A stretch of DNA of 11,513 bases from Bryobacterales bacterium (GCA_003132905.1 PKZC01000130.1:58630-70142); one strand, 5' to 3'. Positions 4,640 to 10,373 are shown, counted from the first letter of the stretch. Notes: generated by a model not told the origin, from the sequence alone. Program-made: numbers and translations.

Positions 4640-6405
4640 GGTATGCTGCTATGGGCTTAGCTGTGATTCCAGTTGAACCGGAAACCAAGGCACCTTACTT
4701 CAAGGCGTGGACGGAAGTGGCCACTACCGACCAATCGCTAATCCAGAAATGGTGGACCCAGGACGCGCGCGCCAATGTCGGGATCGTGACGGGGAAGCGC
4801 TCGCAGGCCTTCGTGGTTGACGTGGACCCGCGAAACGGAGGGGAAGAGTCCATTGATACCCTGTTCTCAAAGAACGGTCGGTTCCCAGACACTTGGCAGG
4901 ATATAACGGGCTCTGGCGGCCGGCACTACTGGTTCCGGTATCCGGCCTTCCCTGTCGGGAACAAAGCCGGCATCCTCCCTGGCATTGACATCCGCGGCGA
5001 TGGCGGCCAGGTAGTTGCGCCGCCGAGCCTGAACCCTACAACCGGAAGGCGCTACATTTGGGATGGCTTAAAAGAGCCGTGGGACGATCAACAAGGACTT
5101 GCCGAGGCGCCGGCTTGGCTGCTTGACCTTCTCCACCCCCACGAACGCACCAATACGTTTGTCGAAATCGCAACCCGGATTCCGCACGGCGTCCAACACC
5201 AAACCCTTGTTTCCTTGGCTGGCGCGATGCGCCGAATGGGGTTATCGCCAGGAGAGATATTCCCCACCCTTCAGCACGTCAACTTGAATCGCTGCGAACA
5301 GCCTGGCCCGGAAGTCAACATACGAAAGATTGCCGAATCAATGGCTCGGTATCAACCAAGCGACCGCAGTTTGTATCAAGAAGCCAGCAAACTATGGCGC
5401 CTTACCAGATTTGCTGAGGAGCGCACCAAAGAAGCCGACACTGCCGACAAAGGGCGCCGCCGCCCAATCGACGCCTATTCTCTCCTGACAAACGAAATGG
5501 AAGGCGTTAAGGCCATGATCGAGGGCGTCCTTCACAACGGCGTCACGCTGTTGGCTGGCCCTCCTAAATCGGGTAAGTCATGGGTTACTTTAGGCATGGC
5601 AATTGCCGTAGCCACTGGCGGTAAGTTTCTGAGTAAGTTGGGCATAAAAAGGCCAGGTCGCGTCGCTTATTTCGCTCTCGAAGAATCCGAAAACAGAACG
5701 CACAACCGCTTAAAGATGCTTGTTGAAGGTCGCCCTATAGCTTTGCAGAATATAGAGTTTTCATACGGCATTAGTTCGATGGACAACGGCGGCATGAAAG
5801 AGTTAGATACTTACCTCTCACTTACTCTTCCGAACTTAGTCATAATCGATACCTTGATGGCATTTGTTACTGGGAATAAGTCATCCCGGAACGATGTGTT
5901 CAGACAAGATTACCGTGAAATAAAAGCGCTCCAGGAACTAGCCGTTAAGCACGATACCTGCATACTAGTGGTTCACCATACAAATAAGGTGGGGGGAACC
6001 GGCGTTACGGCCGTAGCTGGCACTCACGGCGTAACCGCGGCGGCTGATGCTGTATGGACTATGAAGCGCCAGGCCGATCGGCGGGCCATCCTGGACATGA
6101 CTGGTCGAGAGATCGAGGATCAGACCCTTTTGATCGAACTGGAACTTAGGCAGCCCATAGGATGGTTCATTGTTGAAGCAGGCAGCGGCGCCAAGACGTC
6201 GGAAGAACGCCAAGAGATACTTGAGTTGCTGACCGACGAGGGCGCTTTGGAGCCATCCCGGATCGCAACGCTACTTCGGAGAAACGCGGTAACAGTTCGG
6301 CGCCTTCTCATGAAGCTTACGGCCGCTAATTTGGTTGTAAAAGATGGCAAACGTTACAGGATAGTGAATGTGGAGTCAATCTCCCGTGGGTACCGTGATG
6401 ATTAA
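4609..6405 (+). CDS. bifunctional primase-polymerase / RecA-like helicase replication protein
   Basis: Encodes 598 residues from an ATG at 4609 with AAGGA at 4601-4605; the frame is open 29 codons further, but these lie inside the DCL gene. Residues 1-200 are a prim-pol domain (Prim-Pol family): catalytic D71-x-D73 in VVDVDPRNGG, SGGRHYW with H106, and GIDIRGDGGQVVAPPS with D127 and D131. Residues 184-248 match a primase C-terminal (PriCT-like) helical module (IPHGVQHQTLVSLAGAMRR). Residues 288-520 are a RepA/AAA_25-type RecA-fold ATPase: Walker A GPPKSGKS (317-324, K323), Walker B LVIIDT (D414), and the VVHHTNK motif (H456, H457). Residues 531-590 form a winged helix ending in NLVVKDGKRYRIV. 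Such proteins prime and unwind DNA for phage, plasmid and integrative-element replication. It borders the iteron origin directly downstream. Confidence 0.93.
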   Translation: MGNAILDAALRYAAMGLAVIPVEPETKAPYFKAWTEVATTDQSLIQKWWTQDARANVGIVTGKRSQAFVVDVDPRNGGEESIDTLFSKNGRFPDTWQDITGSGGRHYWFRYPAFPVGNKAGILPGIDIRGDGGQVVAPPSLNPTTGRRYIWDGLKEPWDDQQGLAEAPAWLLDLLHPHERTNTFVEIATRIPHGVQHQTLVSLAGAMRRMGLSPGEIFPTLQHVNLNRCEQPGPEVNIRKIAESMARYQPSDRSLYQEASKLWRLTRFAEERTKEADTADKGRRRPIDAYSLLTNEMEGVKAMIEGVLHNGVTLLAGPPKSGKSWVTLGMAIAVATGGKFLSKLGIKRPGRVAYFALEESENRTHNRLKMLVEGRPIALQNIEFSYGISSMDNGGMKELDTYLSLTLPNLVIIDTLMAFVTGNKSSRNDVFRQDYREIKALQELAVKHDTCILVVHHTNKVGGTGVTAVAGTHGVTAAADAVWTMKRQADRRAILDMTGREIEDQTLLIELELRQPIGWFIVEAGSGAKTSEERQEILELLTDEGALEPSRIATLLRRNAVTVRRLLMKLTAANLVVKDGKRYRIVNVESISRGYRDD

Positions 6406-6440
6406 CTTATGGTTATTATTTTAAACAACTTACGGACAAT

Positions 6441-6477
6441 CGTTCACGCTGTTCACGGTCGTTCTCTAGCGTTCACA
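6441..6477. repeat. iteron cluster I (three GTTCACG/A units)
   Basis: GTTCACG occurs at 6442-6448 and 6451-6457, nine bases apart, and GTTCACA at 6471-6477. Between them a degenerate GTTCTCT stands at 6461-6467, so the spacing is nearly regular at 9-10 bases. The 19-bp block 6441-6459 recurs exactly in cluster II. The sequence CGGACAATCGTTCACG leading into this cluster (6433-6448) recurs, minus one A, at 6518-6532. Confidence 0.85.
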
Positions 6478-6525
6478 GGGGGATTGATTAAGTTTGGCTT
6501 TTGTTTTCAACATCTTGCGGACATC

Positions 6526-6573
6526 GTTCACGGTATCGTGAACGGAGCCGTTCACGCGTTCACGCTGTTCACG
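6526..6573. repeat. iteron cluster II (four direct and one inverted GTTCACG)
   Basis: GTTCACG occurs at 6526-6532, 6550-6556, 6558-6564 and 6567-6573, and in inverted form (CGTGAAC) at 6537-6543. The direct and inverted units at 6526-6543 form an imperfect palindrome with a 4-base centre. The last three units are spaced 8 and 9 bases. Bases 6557-6575 repeat bases 6441-6459 exactly. Confidence 0.85.
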
Positions 6574-6638
6574 GTTGGGCAACTGGCCGGCGCTTACCCA
6601 AGGGCATGTCTTCGGTATCTGTTGACGCGCGCAAGCCG

Positions 6639-6709
6639 TACGGTACGGGACGCTAAGGCGTTGCCGTTACGGGCAGATACGGGGCGTATGGCGGTAGATC
6701 ATACGTGGG
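6639..6709. repeat. second short-repeat array (TACGGG and variants)
   Basis: TACGG(G) occurs at 6639, 6644, 6668 and 6678, with variants TATGG at 6687 and TACGTGGG at 6702. Spacing is irregular (5-24 bases). It is weaker than the GTTCACG array and could be a second protein site within the origin or compositional chance. Confidence 0.45.
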
Positions 6710-6737
6710 CCTGATCCGCAGGCGTTAAGTCCGGGGA

Positions 6738-6800
6738 GGTCCCGCGGAGGACCGGATCGGATCGGCGGATCGAATCGGGCGAGTATCCCCCTTAGGGGGA
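6738..6800 (+). promoter_or_regulatory. GGATC repeats and two hairpins before the 6821 operon
   Basis: A GGTCC-cgcgga-GGACC hairpin (6738-6753) runs directly into GGATC units at 6754, 6759 and 6767 and a GAATC variant at 6772. A second hairpin pairs TCCCCC (6786-6791) with GGGGGA (6795-6800) around TTA. It stands just before the ribosome binding site of the 6821 gene, so it may shape translation or RNA stability. No T tract follows, so it is not a standard terminator. I found no convincing -35/-10 pair for this operon. Confidence 0.45.
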
Positions 6801-6820
6801 AGTGTATACAAAGGAGGAAC

Positions 6821-7057
6821 ATGAAAGCACTTCGTAAGATTGACCGAGCCGATATTGAAGCGGTGTTTCGTCGCGCCGGATTGCGTCTGGCAGACCTGGA
6901 CCCAAACGCTGTCGGCGTGCCGATGAAGGATTGGATACTCGAGGACCAACGCCGGCAGTGCGATGCGTGGCTGGAGACGCAGGACAATACCGCGGCGCCG
7001 CTGAGCAGCCAGCGGATAGCCGGAAGTAGGGACAATTACGGATGGAAAAGCGCATGA
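6821..7057 (+). CDS. hypothetical small protein, first gene after the origin
   Basis: Encodes 78 residues from an ATG with a full AAGGAGG just before it (6811-6817), one of the best ribosome binding sites in the window. Residues 5-25 are a helix (RKIDRADIEAVFRRAGLRLA) followed by an acidic turn and a second helix (MKDWILEDQRRQCDAWLE); the tail is polar and probably disordered. No family recognised. It leads a row of coupled small genes running to about 8909. Confidence 0.6.
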   Translation: MKALRKIDRADIEAVFRRAGLRLADLDPNAVGVPMKDWILEDQRRQCDAWLETQDNTAAPLSSQRIAGSRDNYGWKSA

Positions 7058-7284
7058 CAAGCCACGCGACGAACGAACCGCCACATACAGAACCGCAAAC
7101 GGAATACGAGCGGATGCTCGACAGGCTGGAACTAGATTGTAGCCAGTATCAGTGTTGGAACCCGATCGCGGTTTTTGTTCTCGTTGAGCATGGCCACGGG
7201 TGTGGGCGCGGTGCGGATAACGAGAAAGGCGTCTGCGCCGAGCATGTCAGCGGGAGAACGGTAAGCAGATGGTTGGAAACATGA
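7054..7284 (+). CDS. hypothetical small protein with Cys-rich C-terminal half
   Basis: Encodes 76 residues from the ATG at 7054, preferred because it overlaps the preceding stop (ATGA) and follows GGAAAAG; an in-frame ATG at 7042 would add four residues. The first 20 residues are polar and likely disordered. Then come four Cys (in DCSQYQCWN, HGCGRG and GVCAEH), which could bind metal or act in redox, and a short helix at the end. Family unknown. Confidence 0.55.
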   Translation: MTSHATNEPPHTEPQTEYERMLDRLELDCSQYQCWNPIAVFVLVEHGHGCGRGADNEKGVCAEHVSGRTVSRWLET

Positions 7285-7490
7285 CTAGGCCAATTTGGGA
7301 ACTTGTGATTAAAGACATGACGGCTAGGAACCGGCTAGGACTAAAACGCTATGGAGAGCGATTGCGCGCTGGCAACGGAGGGGACGCACTCCAGAATGCT
7401 TACGAGGAATCGCTTGATCTATGCGTTTACCTTCGGCAAGCCATCGAGGAAAGACGCATTACCGAGCGCGGGGCGAAGGGGGCGAGATGA
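7281..7490 (+). CDS. small helical protein resembling MazG-like/dNTP pyrophosphohydrolase fragments
   Basis: Encodes 69 residues; the ATG at 7281 (ATGA overlap, GGAAAC before it) is favoured over one four codons upstream. The sequence WELVIKDMTARNRLGLKRYG, then NGGDAL and AYEESLDLCVYLRQAIEE, follows a pattern I associate with phage proteins tentatively linked to all-alpha NTP pyrophosphohydrolases. The EExxDL part recalls half of their metal site. The full ExxE...ExxD set is not present, so enzymatic activity is uncertain; a structural or regulatory helix bundle is the alternative. Confidence 0.6.
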   Translation: MTRPIWELVIKDMTARNRLGLKRYGERLRAGNGGDALQNAYEESLDLCVYLRQAIEERRITERGAKGAR

Positions 7491-7705
7491 GAAAAGCGGA
7501 AGAATTGAGCAACCCGAATAGCTGCATCAATCGCGCGAAGTTGACGGAGATGACGTTCGTCCTCCTAGCACGAGATATCACGGCTCCTGCGACTATTCGT
7601 GAATGGTGCCGACTCCGCTGTTTGTACGGCAAGAACACTGCCAAAGATGAGCAGATCCAGGAGGCTCTTGCTTGTGCTGACGCTATGGAAAAGGAGAGAG
7701 CGTAA
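7487..7705 (+). CDS. hypothetical small protein
   Basis: Encodes 72 residues from the ATG at 7487, which overlaps the previous stop by four bases and follows a purine-rich GAAGGGGG; the frame is open upstream only inside the previous gene. Four Cys residues are spread along it without a clear metal motif. A helix near the middle (TIREWCRLRCLYG) and an acidic C-terminal helix (DEQIQEALACADAMEKER) are visible. No family recognised. Confidence 0.55.
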   Translation: MRKAEELSNPNSCINRAKLTEMTFVLLARDITAPATIREWCRLRCLYGKNTAKDEQIQEALACADAMEKERA

Positions 7706-7908
7706 TGTGGCTACGATTAACTCAGGCCAATGAATCTGGAGAAGAGGTCGGCCCGATGAGCGTGAACAGCGACAACATCGCGGCCATTATTCCGCTTGAA
7801 CGGAGCGGCATTGCCTTCTCCGTTTTACGGACAACGGATTGCAGAGTGCTCTGGACGATGGAAACGCTGGAGCAAATCGAGGCGAAGATGAAGCAGGCGC
7901 GAACATGA
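7705..7908 (+). CDS. hypothetical small protein
   Basis: Encodes 67 residues. The start shares one base with the previous stop (TAATG), and AAGGAG at 7691-7696 lies eight bases before it. The body reads as a beta-rich mini-domain (MWLRLTQAN, NIAAIIPLERSGIAFSVLRT, RVLWTM) with a C-terminal helix (TLEQIEAKMKQA). This resembles small beta-barrel proteins common in phages (residues that bind a metal or ligand are absent), but there is no firm family. Coupled to the HAD gene by a four-base overlap. Confidence 0.6.
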   Translation: MWLRLTQANESGEEVGPMSVNSDNIAAIIPLERSGIAFSVLRTTDCRVLWTMETLEQIEAKMKQART

Positions 7909-8312
7909 ACGGATGGATAGGAGTAGACCTTGACGGCACGCTTGCCGAATATAACGGCTGGGTGAGCGAGGAGCATATTGGCGCCCCGATAGGCCCGATG
8001 TTAACGCGCGTGCGCCAGTGGATCGCGGAAGGCAAAGACGTGAGAATCTTCACTGCTAGGGTGGATGGCGGGGAAGTCGCCATCGCTATGGGTAATCAAG
8101 CCGGAGAGCGGTATAGAGACGTCCAGCGTATTCGCGGTTTTATTGAGAACTGGTGCATTGCTCACGTTGGGTGTGTGCTGCCTATCACCAACAAAAAAGA
8201 TTACGGGATGATCGAATTATGGGACGACAGGTGCGTTCAGGTTGTCCCAAATACCGGCCTTACTTTGATGGAGGCGCTAGTCAAGCAGGCGCGAGAGGCG
8301 GGAACGCCGTGA
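7905..8312 (+). CDS. HAD-superfamily phosphatase
   Basis: Encodes 135 residues from the ATG at 7905 (ATGA overlap; the upstream open frame lies inside the previous gene). The four HAD motifs are visible: motif I DLDGTL with D8 (nucleophile) and D10 (acid/base), motif II T50 in FTARVDG, motif III Lys at K97/K98, and motif IV D107/D108 in LWDDRCV. No large cap domain is present; the short insert between residues 20 and 45 is only a minimal cap. Small cap-less HAD phosphatases of this kind are frequent in phages and are thought to act on nucleotides or nucleic-acid ends, but the substrate cannot be read from the sequence. The start lacks a strong ribosome binding site, so coupling to the gene before it probably matters. 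Confidence 0.85.
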   Translation: MNGWIGVDLDGTLAEYNGWVSEEHIGAPIGPMLTRVRQWIAEGKDVRIFTARVDGGEVAIAMGNQAGERYRDVQRIRGFIENWCIAHVGCVLPITNKKDYGMIELWDDRCVQVVPNTGLTLMEALVKQAREAGTP

Positions 8313-8482
8313 GTAAATCATTCAAGATTGCGGGGGTTTTCGGATGGCTGGCGGTGGGTTTAATGGTGACAGCGGCGGGGATGGAACCTAACTCAGTCCG
8401 GAGAGCAACAGAATGGACTGAGGCCGGTCTTTACGTGGTGGCCCTTGGAGCATTTATCTACAGCCAGCGAGGAAAATCGTGA
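8309..8482 (+). CDS. two-helix membrane miniprotein
   Basis: Encodes 57 residues from a GTG at 8309 that overlaps the preceding stop. Two hydrophobic segments, residues 6-24 (KIAGVFGWLAVGLMVTAAG) and 38-51 (AGLYVVALGAFIYS), are joined by a short polar loop and followed by a basic tail, which predicts a hairpin in the inner membrane. Small two-helix proteins can be holin-like, but the place among accessory genes gives no support for lysis. Function unknown. The start lies inside the first of two near-identical 17-bp junction repeats. Confidence 0.6.
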   Translation: MSKSFKIAGVFGWLAVGLMVTAAGMEPNSVRRATEWTEAGLYVVALGAFIYSQRGKS

Positions 8483-8649
8483 CCTACGAAGTGCGGGCGA
8501 CATTCACACTGGACGCCGACAGCAAGCAAGAGGCTTTGCAAATGGTCTCGGCTTGTATCGAATGCTGGGACGAACAAAGCGGCATCGCCAATCTGCAAGG
8601 CGTTGGCGGCGCGCAGGGTTATGTCACGATCAAGGCGGAAACGCCGTGA
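8479..8649 (+). CDS. hypothetical small protein
   Basis: Encodes 56 residues from a GTG at 8479, with GAGGAAAA before it and a GTGA overlap to the membrane protein. It has a strand-helix-strand layout: MTYEVRATFTLDADSKQEAL, a helix with Cys and Trp, then GYVTIKAE. This resembles a small ferredoxin-like or dodecin-like fold, but length and motifs allow no family call. It is short enough to be missed by a length-filtered gene search; the overlaps on both sides are the main support. Confidence 0.55.
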   Translation: MTYEVRATFTLDADSKQEALQMVSACIECWDEQSGIANLQGVGGAQGYVTIKAETP

Positions 8650-8909
8650 GCACTCAACCAAAGCCCGAATATAGTTTCAAATTCGACAAGGCGAAAAACA
8701 CCTGGGTGTGCTGCGTCCATGGCGAGGTGGACTTCACTGGCTGGATTCCCTGCTGGGCTGGCTGTGATGGAGGCTTCTTCGATGATTACGAGGAAGATCC
8801 GCTTATGTATGATCCCGGAGACATGTCGCCATGCCGAGAGTGCCGCGGCAAAGGAGGCTGGAGAGTCTGCGGAGAATGCGTGGCTGACAATCCTGATGTC
8901 GAATGGTAG
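8646..8909 (+). CDS. zinc-finger protein with DnaJ-like CxxCxGxG motif
   Basis: Encodes 87 residues from a GTG at 8646 overlapping the previous stop. Residues 63-78 read CRECRGKGGWRVCGEC, i.e. CxxCxGxGG...CxxC, the pattern of the DnaJ central zinc domain and of many small phage proteins. C36 and C40 in CWAGCDGG and C22-C23 could add a second site. Between them is a strongly acidic linker (DDYEEDPLMYDPGD). Likely a zinc-stabilised adaptor that binds protein or nucleic acid; the precise role is unknown. Confidence 0.65.
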   Translation: MSTQPKPEYSFKFDKAKNTWVCCVHGEVDFTGWIPCWAGCDGGFFDDYEEDPLMYDPGDMSPCRECRGKGGWRVCGECVADNPDVEW

Positions 8910-9105
8910 CCACAACCGACCGGGTGACCCTCCCCGTGCAGATCCGTCACCATCCGCGACCGACCGGATCCTCCCGCTCAGCACGCGAGAGCGCCGCGAG
9001 ATGGCCCGCGCGATCGCGCTAGAGACGCTGATGCGCAGCATGGAACCGCGAGAGGCGCGTGTGGTTGGGAGACATCCCGATGTTCTAGACAGCGAGGAGG
9101 CGTGA
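8896..9105 (+). CDS. hypothetical small basic protein
   Basis: Encodes 69 residues from an ATG at 8896, overlapping the previous gene by 14 bases; no clear ribosome binding site is visible. A later in-frame ATG at 9001 would give only 34 residues. The first 30 residues are Pro/Ser-rich and probably disordered. Residues 35-55 are an Arg-rich helix (STRERREMARAIALETLMRS), and the end is acidic. No family recognised. The stop is followed at once by the ATG of the DUF4326 gene. Confidence 0.5.
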   Translation: MSNGSHNRPGDPPRADPSPSATDRILPLSTRERREMARAIALETLMRSMEPREARVVGRHPDVLDSEEA

Positions 9106-9408
9106 ATGCCAAAGAGAATACAACGCAAGCGAACGCGCGGCTACAAGCTACCCCCAAATACAGTCTGCGTGACCAGGCCGAGTAAGTGGGGTAATCCGTT
9201 CAGAGTCGGAGATACCTGCGGCGCCGTCGTAATAACGAATGCTCAGATGGCTGTGGATCTGCATCGCGACATGGTGCTCGATATTTTCTGCGCCTATGAT
9301 TTTCGCCTGCGGCTTCGCAAAGAACTGCGCGGTAAGAATTTGGCCTGCTGGTGTAAAGTCGGGACTCCCTGTCATGCAGATATCCTTCTCCGAATTGCAA
9401 ACTCGTGA
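9106..9408 (+). CDS. DUF4326 family protein
   Basis: Encodes 100 residues from an ATG directly after the previous stop, with GAGGAGG at 9094-9100. It matches the DUF4326 family across its length. The N-terminal RKRTRGYKLPPNTVCVTRPS is followed by KWGNPF (27-32). Residues 74-98 read LRGKNLACWCKVGTPCHAD and on to LLRIAN, with the conserved C81, C83, C89 and H90, which look like a metal or catalytic site. The family is common in phages and bacteria and has no firmly assigned function that I know of. The length is normal for the family, so this is an intact gene. Confidence 0.9.
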   Translation: MPKRIQRKRTRGYKLPPNTVCVTRPSKWGNPFRVGDTCGAVVITNAQMAVDLHRDMVLDIFCAYDFRLRLRKELRGKNLACWCKVGTPCHADILLRIANS

Positions 9409-9426
9409 CTAGGGCAGTTTTTATAT

Positions 9427-9588
9427 ATGAAAATCACCGAAGAATCACTCGAATGTTCCGAATGCTCATGGCGCGGCTACGAGAGGGACGCTATCCCGCG
9501 TCGATACGGGGAGGATGACGCTTGGTACGAGTGCCCAGCCTGCCACGCCGGGTGCGCGCACTTCCCGCTGGATGAGCTAGACGCCTGA
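9427..9588 (+). CDS. zinc-ribbon miniprotein
   Basis: Encodes 53 residues with C10-x-x-C13 and C36-x-x-C39, plus C43 and H45, a classic zinc-ribbon spacing. The start is an ATG after a TA-rich stretch with only a weak AGGG upstream. The last base of its TGA is the first base of the next ATG (TGATG), so the two genes are coupled. Small zinc ribbons of this kind in phages are usually presumed nucleic-acid-binding; nothing more precise can be seen. Confidence 0.6.
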   Translation: MKITEESLECSECSWRGYERDAIPRRYGEDDAWYECPACHAGCAHFPLDELDA

Positions 9589-9854
9589 TGTACAGCGAAA
9601 GCCATTGGCGAAATAGCGCGGCCCCCATCATCGCCAAGGTGCTGGAGGAGACGCGCGACGAACCAGAGAAGATCATCAAAGCGCGGCTACGCGATGCCTA
9701 CCCGTTCGGGCAAAGGAAATACCATCCGTATCAAATCTGGTGCTCTGAGGTTGCAATCCAGCGTGGCAAGAAGCCAAAGCTCGGCACGTTCGGGGCTAAA
9801 ACCAAAGCAGTCAAGGAAGCACTGATTGTGGCCGGCCAACAGGATTTGTTCTAG
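9588..9854 (+). CDS. conserved-looking phage hypothetical protein
   Basis: Encodes 88 residues. The sequence order W(R)NSAAPIIAKVLEE, helix KIIKARLRDAYPFGQRKYHP, then YQIWCSEV resembles a family of small phage and prophage proteins I have seen annotated only as hypothetical, in which the AYPFG.R..HPY.IW core is kept. The C-terminus is basic. The function is unknown. The core with Trp, Tyr and His residues suggests a nucleic-acid-contacting surface, which is inference. It is the last gene before the promoter at 9890. Confidence 0.65.
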   Translation: MYSESHWRNSAAPIIAKVLEETRDEPEKIIKARLRDAYPFGQRKYHPYQIWCSEVAIQRGKKPKLGTFGAKTKAVKEALIVAGQQDLF

Positions 9855-9889
9855 CGCGGCGCGGGAACGCCGAGGACGCAAGATTTCGC

Positions 9890-9918
9890 TTGACAAACCG
9901 ATTTTAAATCGTTTAATC
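9890..9918 (+). promoter_or_regulatory. sigma70-like promoter of the 9928 operon
   Basis: A perfect TTGACA (9890-9895) is followed by a T-rich -10 region; TTAATC at 9913-9918 gives a 17-base spacer, and TAATCT one base on gives 18. Either places the transcription start at about 9925-9927, at most a few bases before the ATG at 9928. Confidence 0.6.
9899..9911. promoter_or_regulatory. 13-bp palindrome in promoter spacer (candidate operator)
   Basis: CGATTT-T-AAATCG is a perfect inverted repeat lying between the -35 and -10 elements. A protein bound here would block RNA polymerase. The RHH-like product of the next gene is the obvious candidate. Confidence 0.6.
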
Positions 9919-9927
9919 TCATTTTAG

Positions 9928-10098
9928 ATGAAACCAGAAGACACGATTAGCACGGTGCTTGTCAGGGTCCCCACCAAGCTACACTTAGGGGCGAAGCGGA
10001 TCGCCGGCGGTAGGGGCGTTAAACTTGCCGTGGTATATGCTGAGGCGCTGGCGCTGTTGCTGAAAGAGCGGCGCGCGCTGGAAGGCGGGAGGCAATGA
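9928..10098 (+). CDS. candidate ribbon-helix-helix regulator, possibly leaderless
   Basis: Encodes 56 residues. Residues 9-15 form a strand (TVLVRVP), followed by the helix TKLHLGAKRIAGGRG and a second helix KLAVVYAEALALLLKER, the order and size of Arc/MetJ-type RHH proteins that bind palindromes as dimers. No Shine-Dalgarno precedes the ATG, and the promoter predicts transcription starting within three bases of it, so the message may be leaderless. The palindrome in the promoter spacer suggests autoregulation. It overlaps the next start by four bases. An antitoxin role is possible for such proteins, but the next gene is not a recognisable toxin. Confidence 0.65.
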   Translation: MKPEDTISTVLVRVPTKLHLGAKRIAGGRGVKLAVVYAEALALLLKERRALEGGRQ

Positions 10099-10373
10099 AG
10101 GATTGGGACTGGGAAGACACGTGGCAATTGCTGTGCGTTATAGCCCTAGCGGCGCTGATGGCATTCCTGGTTACCCTGGTTATCAGCCCGAAAGCGGTGG
10201 ACGATTACTACCTTTCTCGGGGTGGTTCCAGCAACTTGGACGTTGGAACCTGCGTGTATGCGCATTGGACGTGGCACACGGACGAGAAAGCGTACTGTAC
10301 CAACGACGCCGCGCAAGCCGTGGACCTGCTTGCAAAACTAAAAGCTACGCTCAACACGAAAGGCGCAAAATGA
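10095..10373 (+). CDS. single-pass membrane protein of a phage-associated family
   Basis: Encodes 92 residues. An acidic Trp-rich start (MKDWDWEDTW) is followed by a membrane helix at residues 11-31 (LLCVIALAALMAFLVTLVI) and a soluble C-terminal part. That part contains YYLSRGG, CVYAHWTWHTDEKAYC and a helix AQAVDLLAKLKATL. The VYAHWTWH..EK.(Y/F)C signature is one I associate with small phage proteins of unknown function. C53 and C69 could form a disulfide if this part faces the periplasm. Coupled to both neighbours by four-base overlaps. Confidence 0.65.
   Translation: MKDWDWEDTWQLLCVIALAALMAFLVTLVISPKAVDDYYLSRGGSSNLDVGTCVYAHWTWHTDEKAYCTNDAAQAVDLLAKLKATLNTKGAK

Larger units (their letters stand above)
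6406..6820. other. candidate replication origin (iterons, AT-rich stretches, hairpins)
   Basis: This 415-base non-coding stretch follows the primase-helicase gene directly. It starts AT-rich (6406-6430). It then holds two clusters of the 7-mer GTTCACG separated by another AT-rich segment (6478-6515), then TACGGG repeats, GGATC repeats and two hairpins. Clustered short repeats plus AT-rich DNA beside a replication initiator gene is the classic layout of an iteron origin. A 101-codon frame from 6409 runs through the repeats but lacks a ribosome binding site and is not credible. Confidence 0.75.
8297..8650 (+). repeat. 17-bp near-identical junction repeats flanking two genes
   Basis: The sequence at 8297-8313 (GGCGGGAACGCCGTGAG) recurs at 8634-8650 with one mismatch. 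Each copy spans a stop/start junction, coding the last residues of one gene (GTP or ETP) and the GTG start of the next, so the copies bracket the pair at 8309-8649. A shorter related copy (GCGGGAACGCCG) lies at 9861-9872, after the 9588-9854 gene. Confidence 0.75.

Noticed and set aside
6441..6575. CRISPR-like array
   Set aside because: Units are 7 bases with 1-13 base gaps and inverted copies; this is an iteron pattern, not 23-47 base repeats with uniform spacers.
6409..6714. 101-codon + strand frame beginning three bases after the primase stop
   Set aside because: It runs through the iterons, has no ribosome binding site, and its repeated VHAVHG/VHGIVNGAVHAF pattern is only the repeats read as codons.
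6560..7084. Several long - strand frames (667x-7084) opposite the 6821 gene
   Set aside because: Rich in Arg, Ser and Pro, no ribosome binding sites, and fully overlapped by a + strand gene with a consensus Shine-Dalgarno; they are shadows.
9395..9426. TTGCAA followed by a TA-rich stretch before the 9427 gene, as a promoter
   Set aside because: With normal spacing the transcription start would fall inside the gene after its ATG, so it cannot serve this gene.
9928..10373. Toxin-antitoxin pair (RHH protein plus following gene)
   Set aside because: The RHH gene and autoregulatory palindrome fit an antitoxin, but the next product is a one-pass membrane protein of a phage-associated pattern rather than a recognisable toxin fold; no evidence of toxicity can be read.
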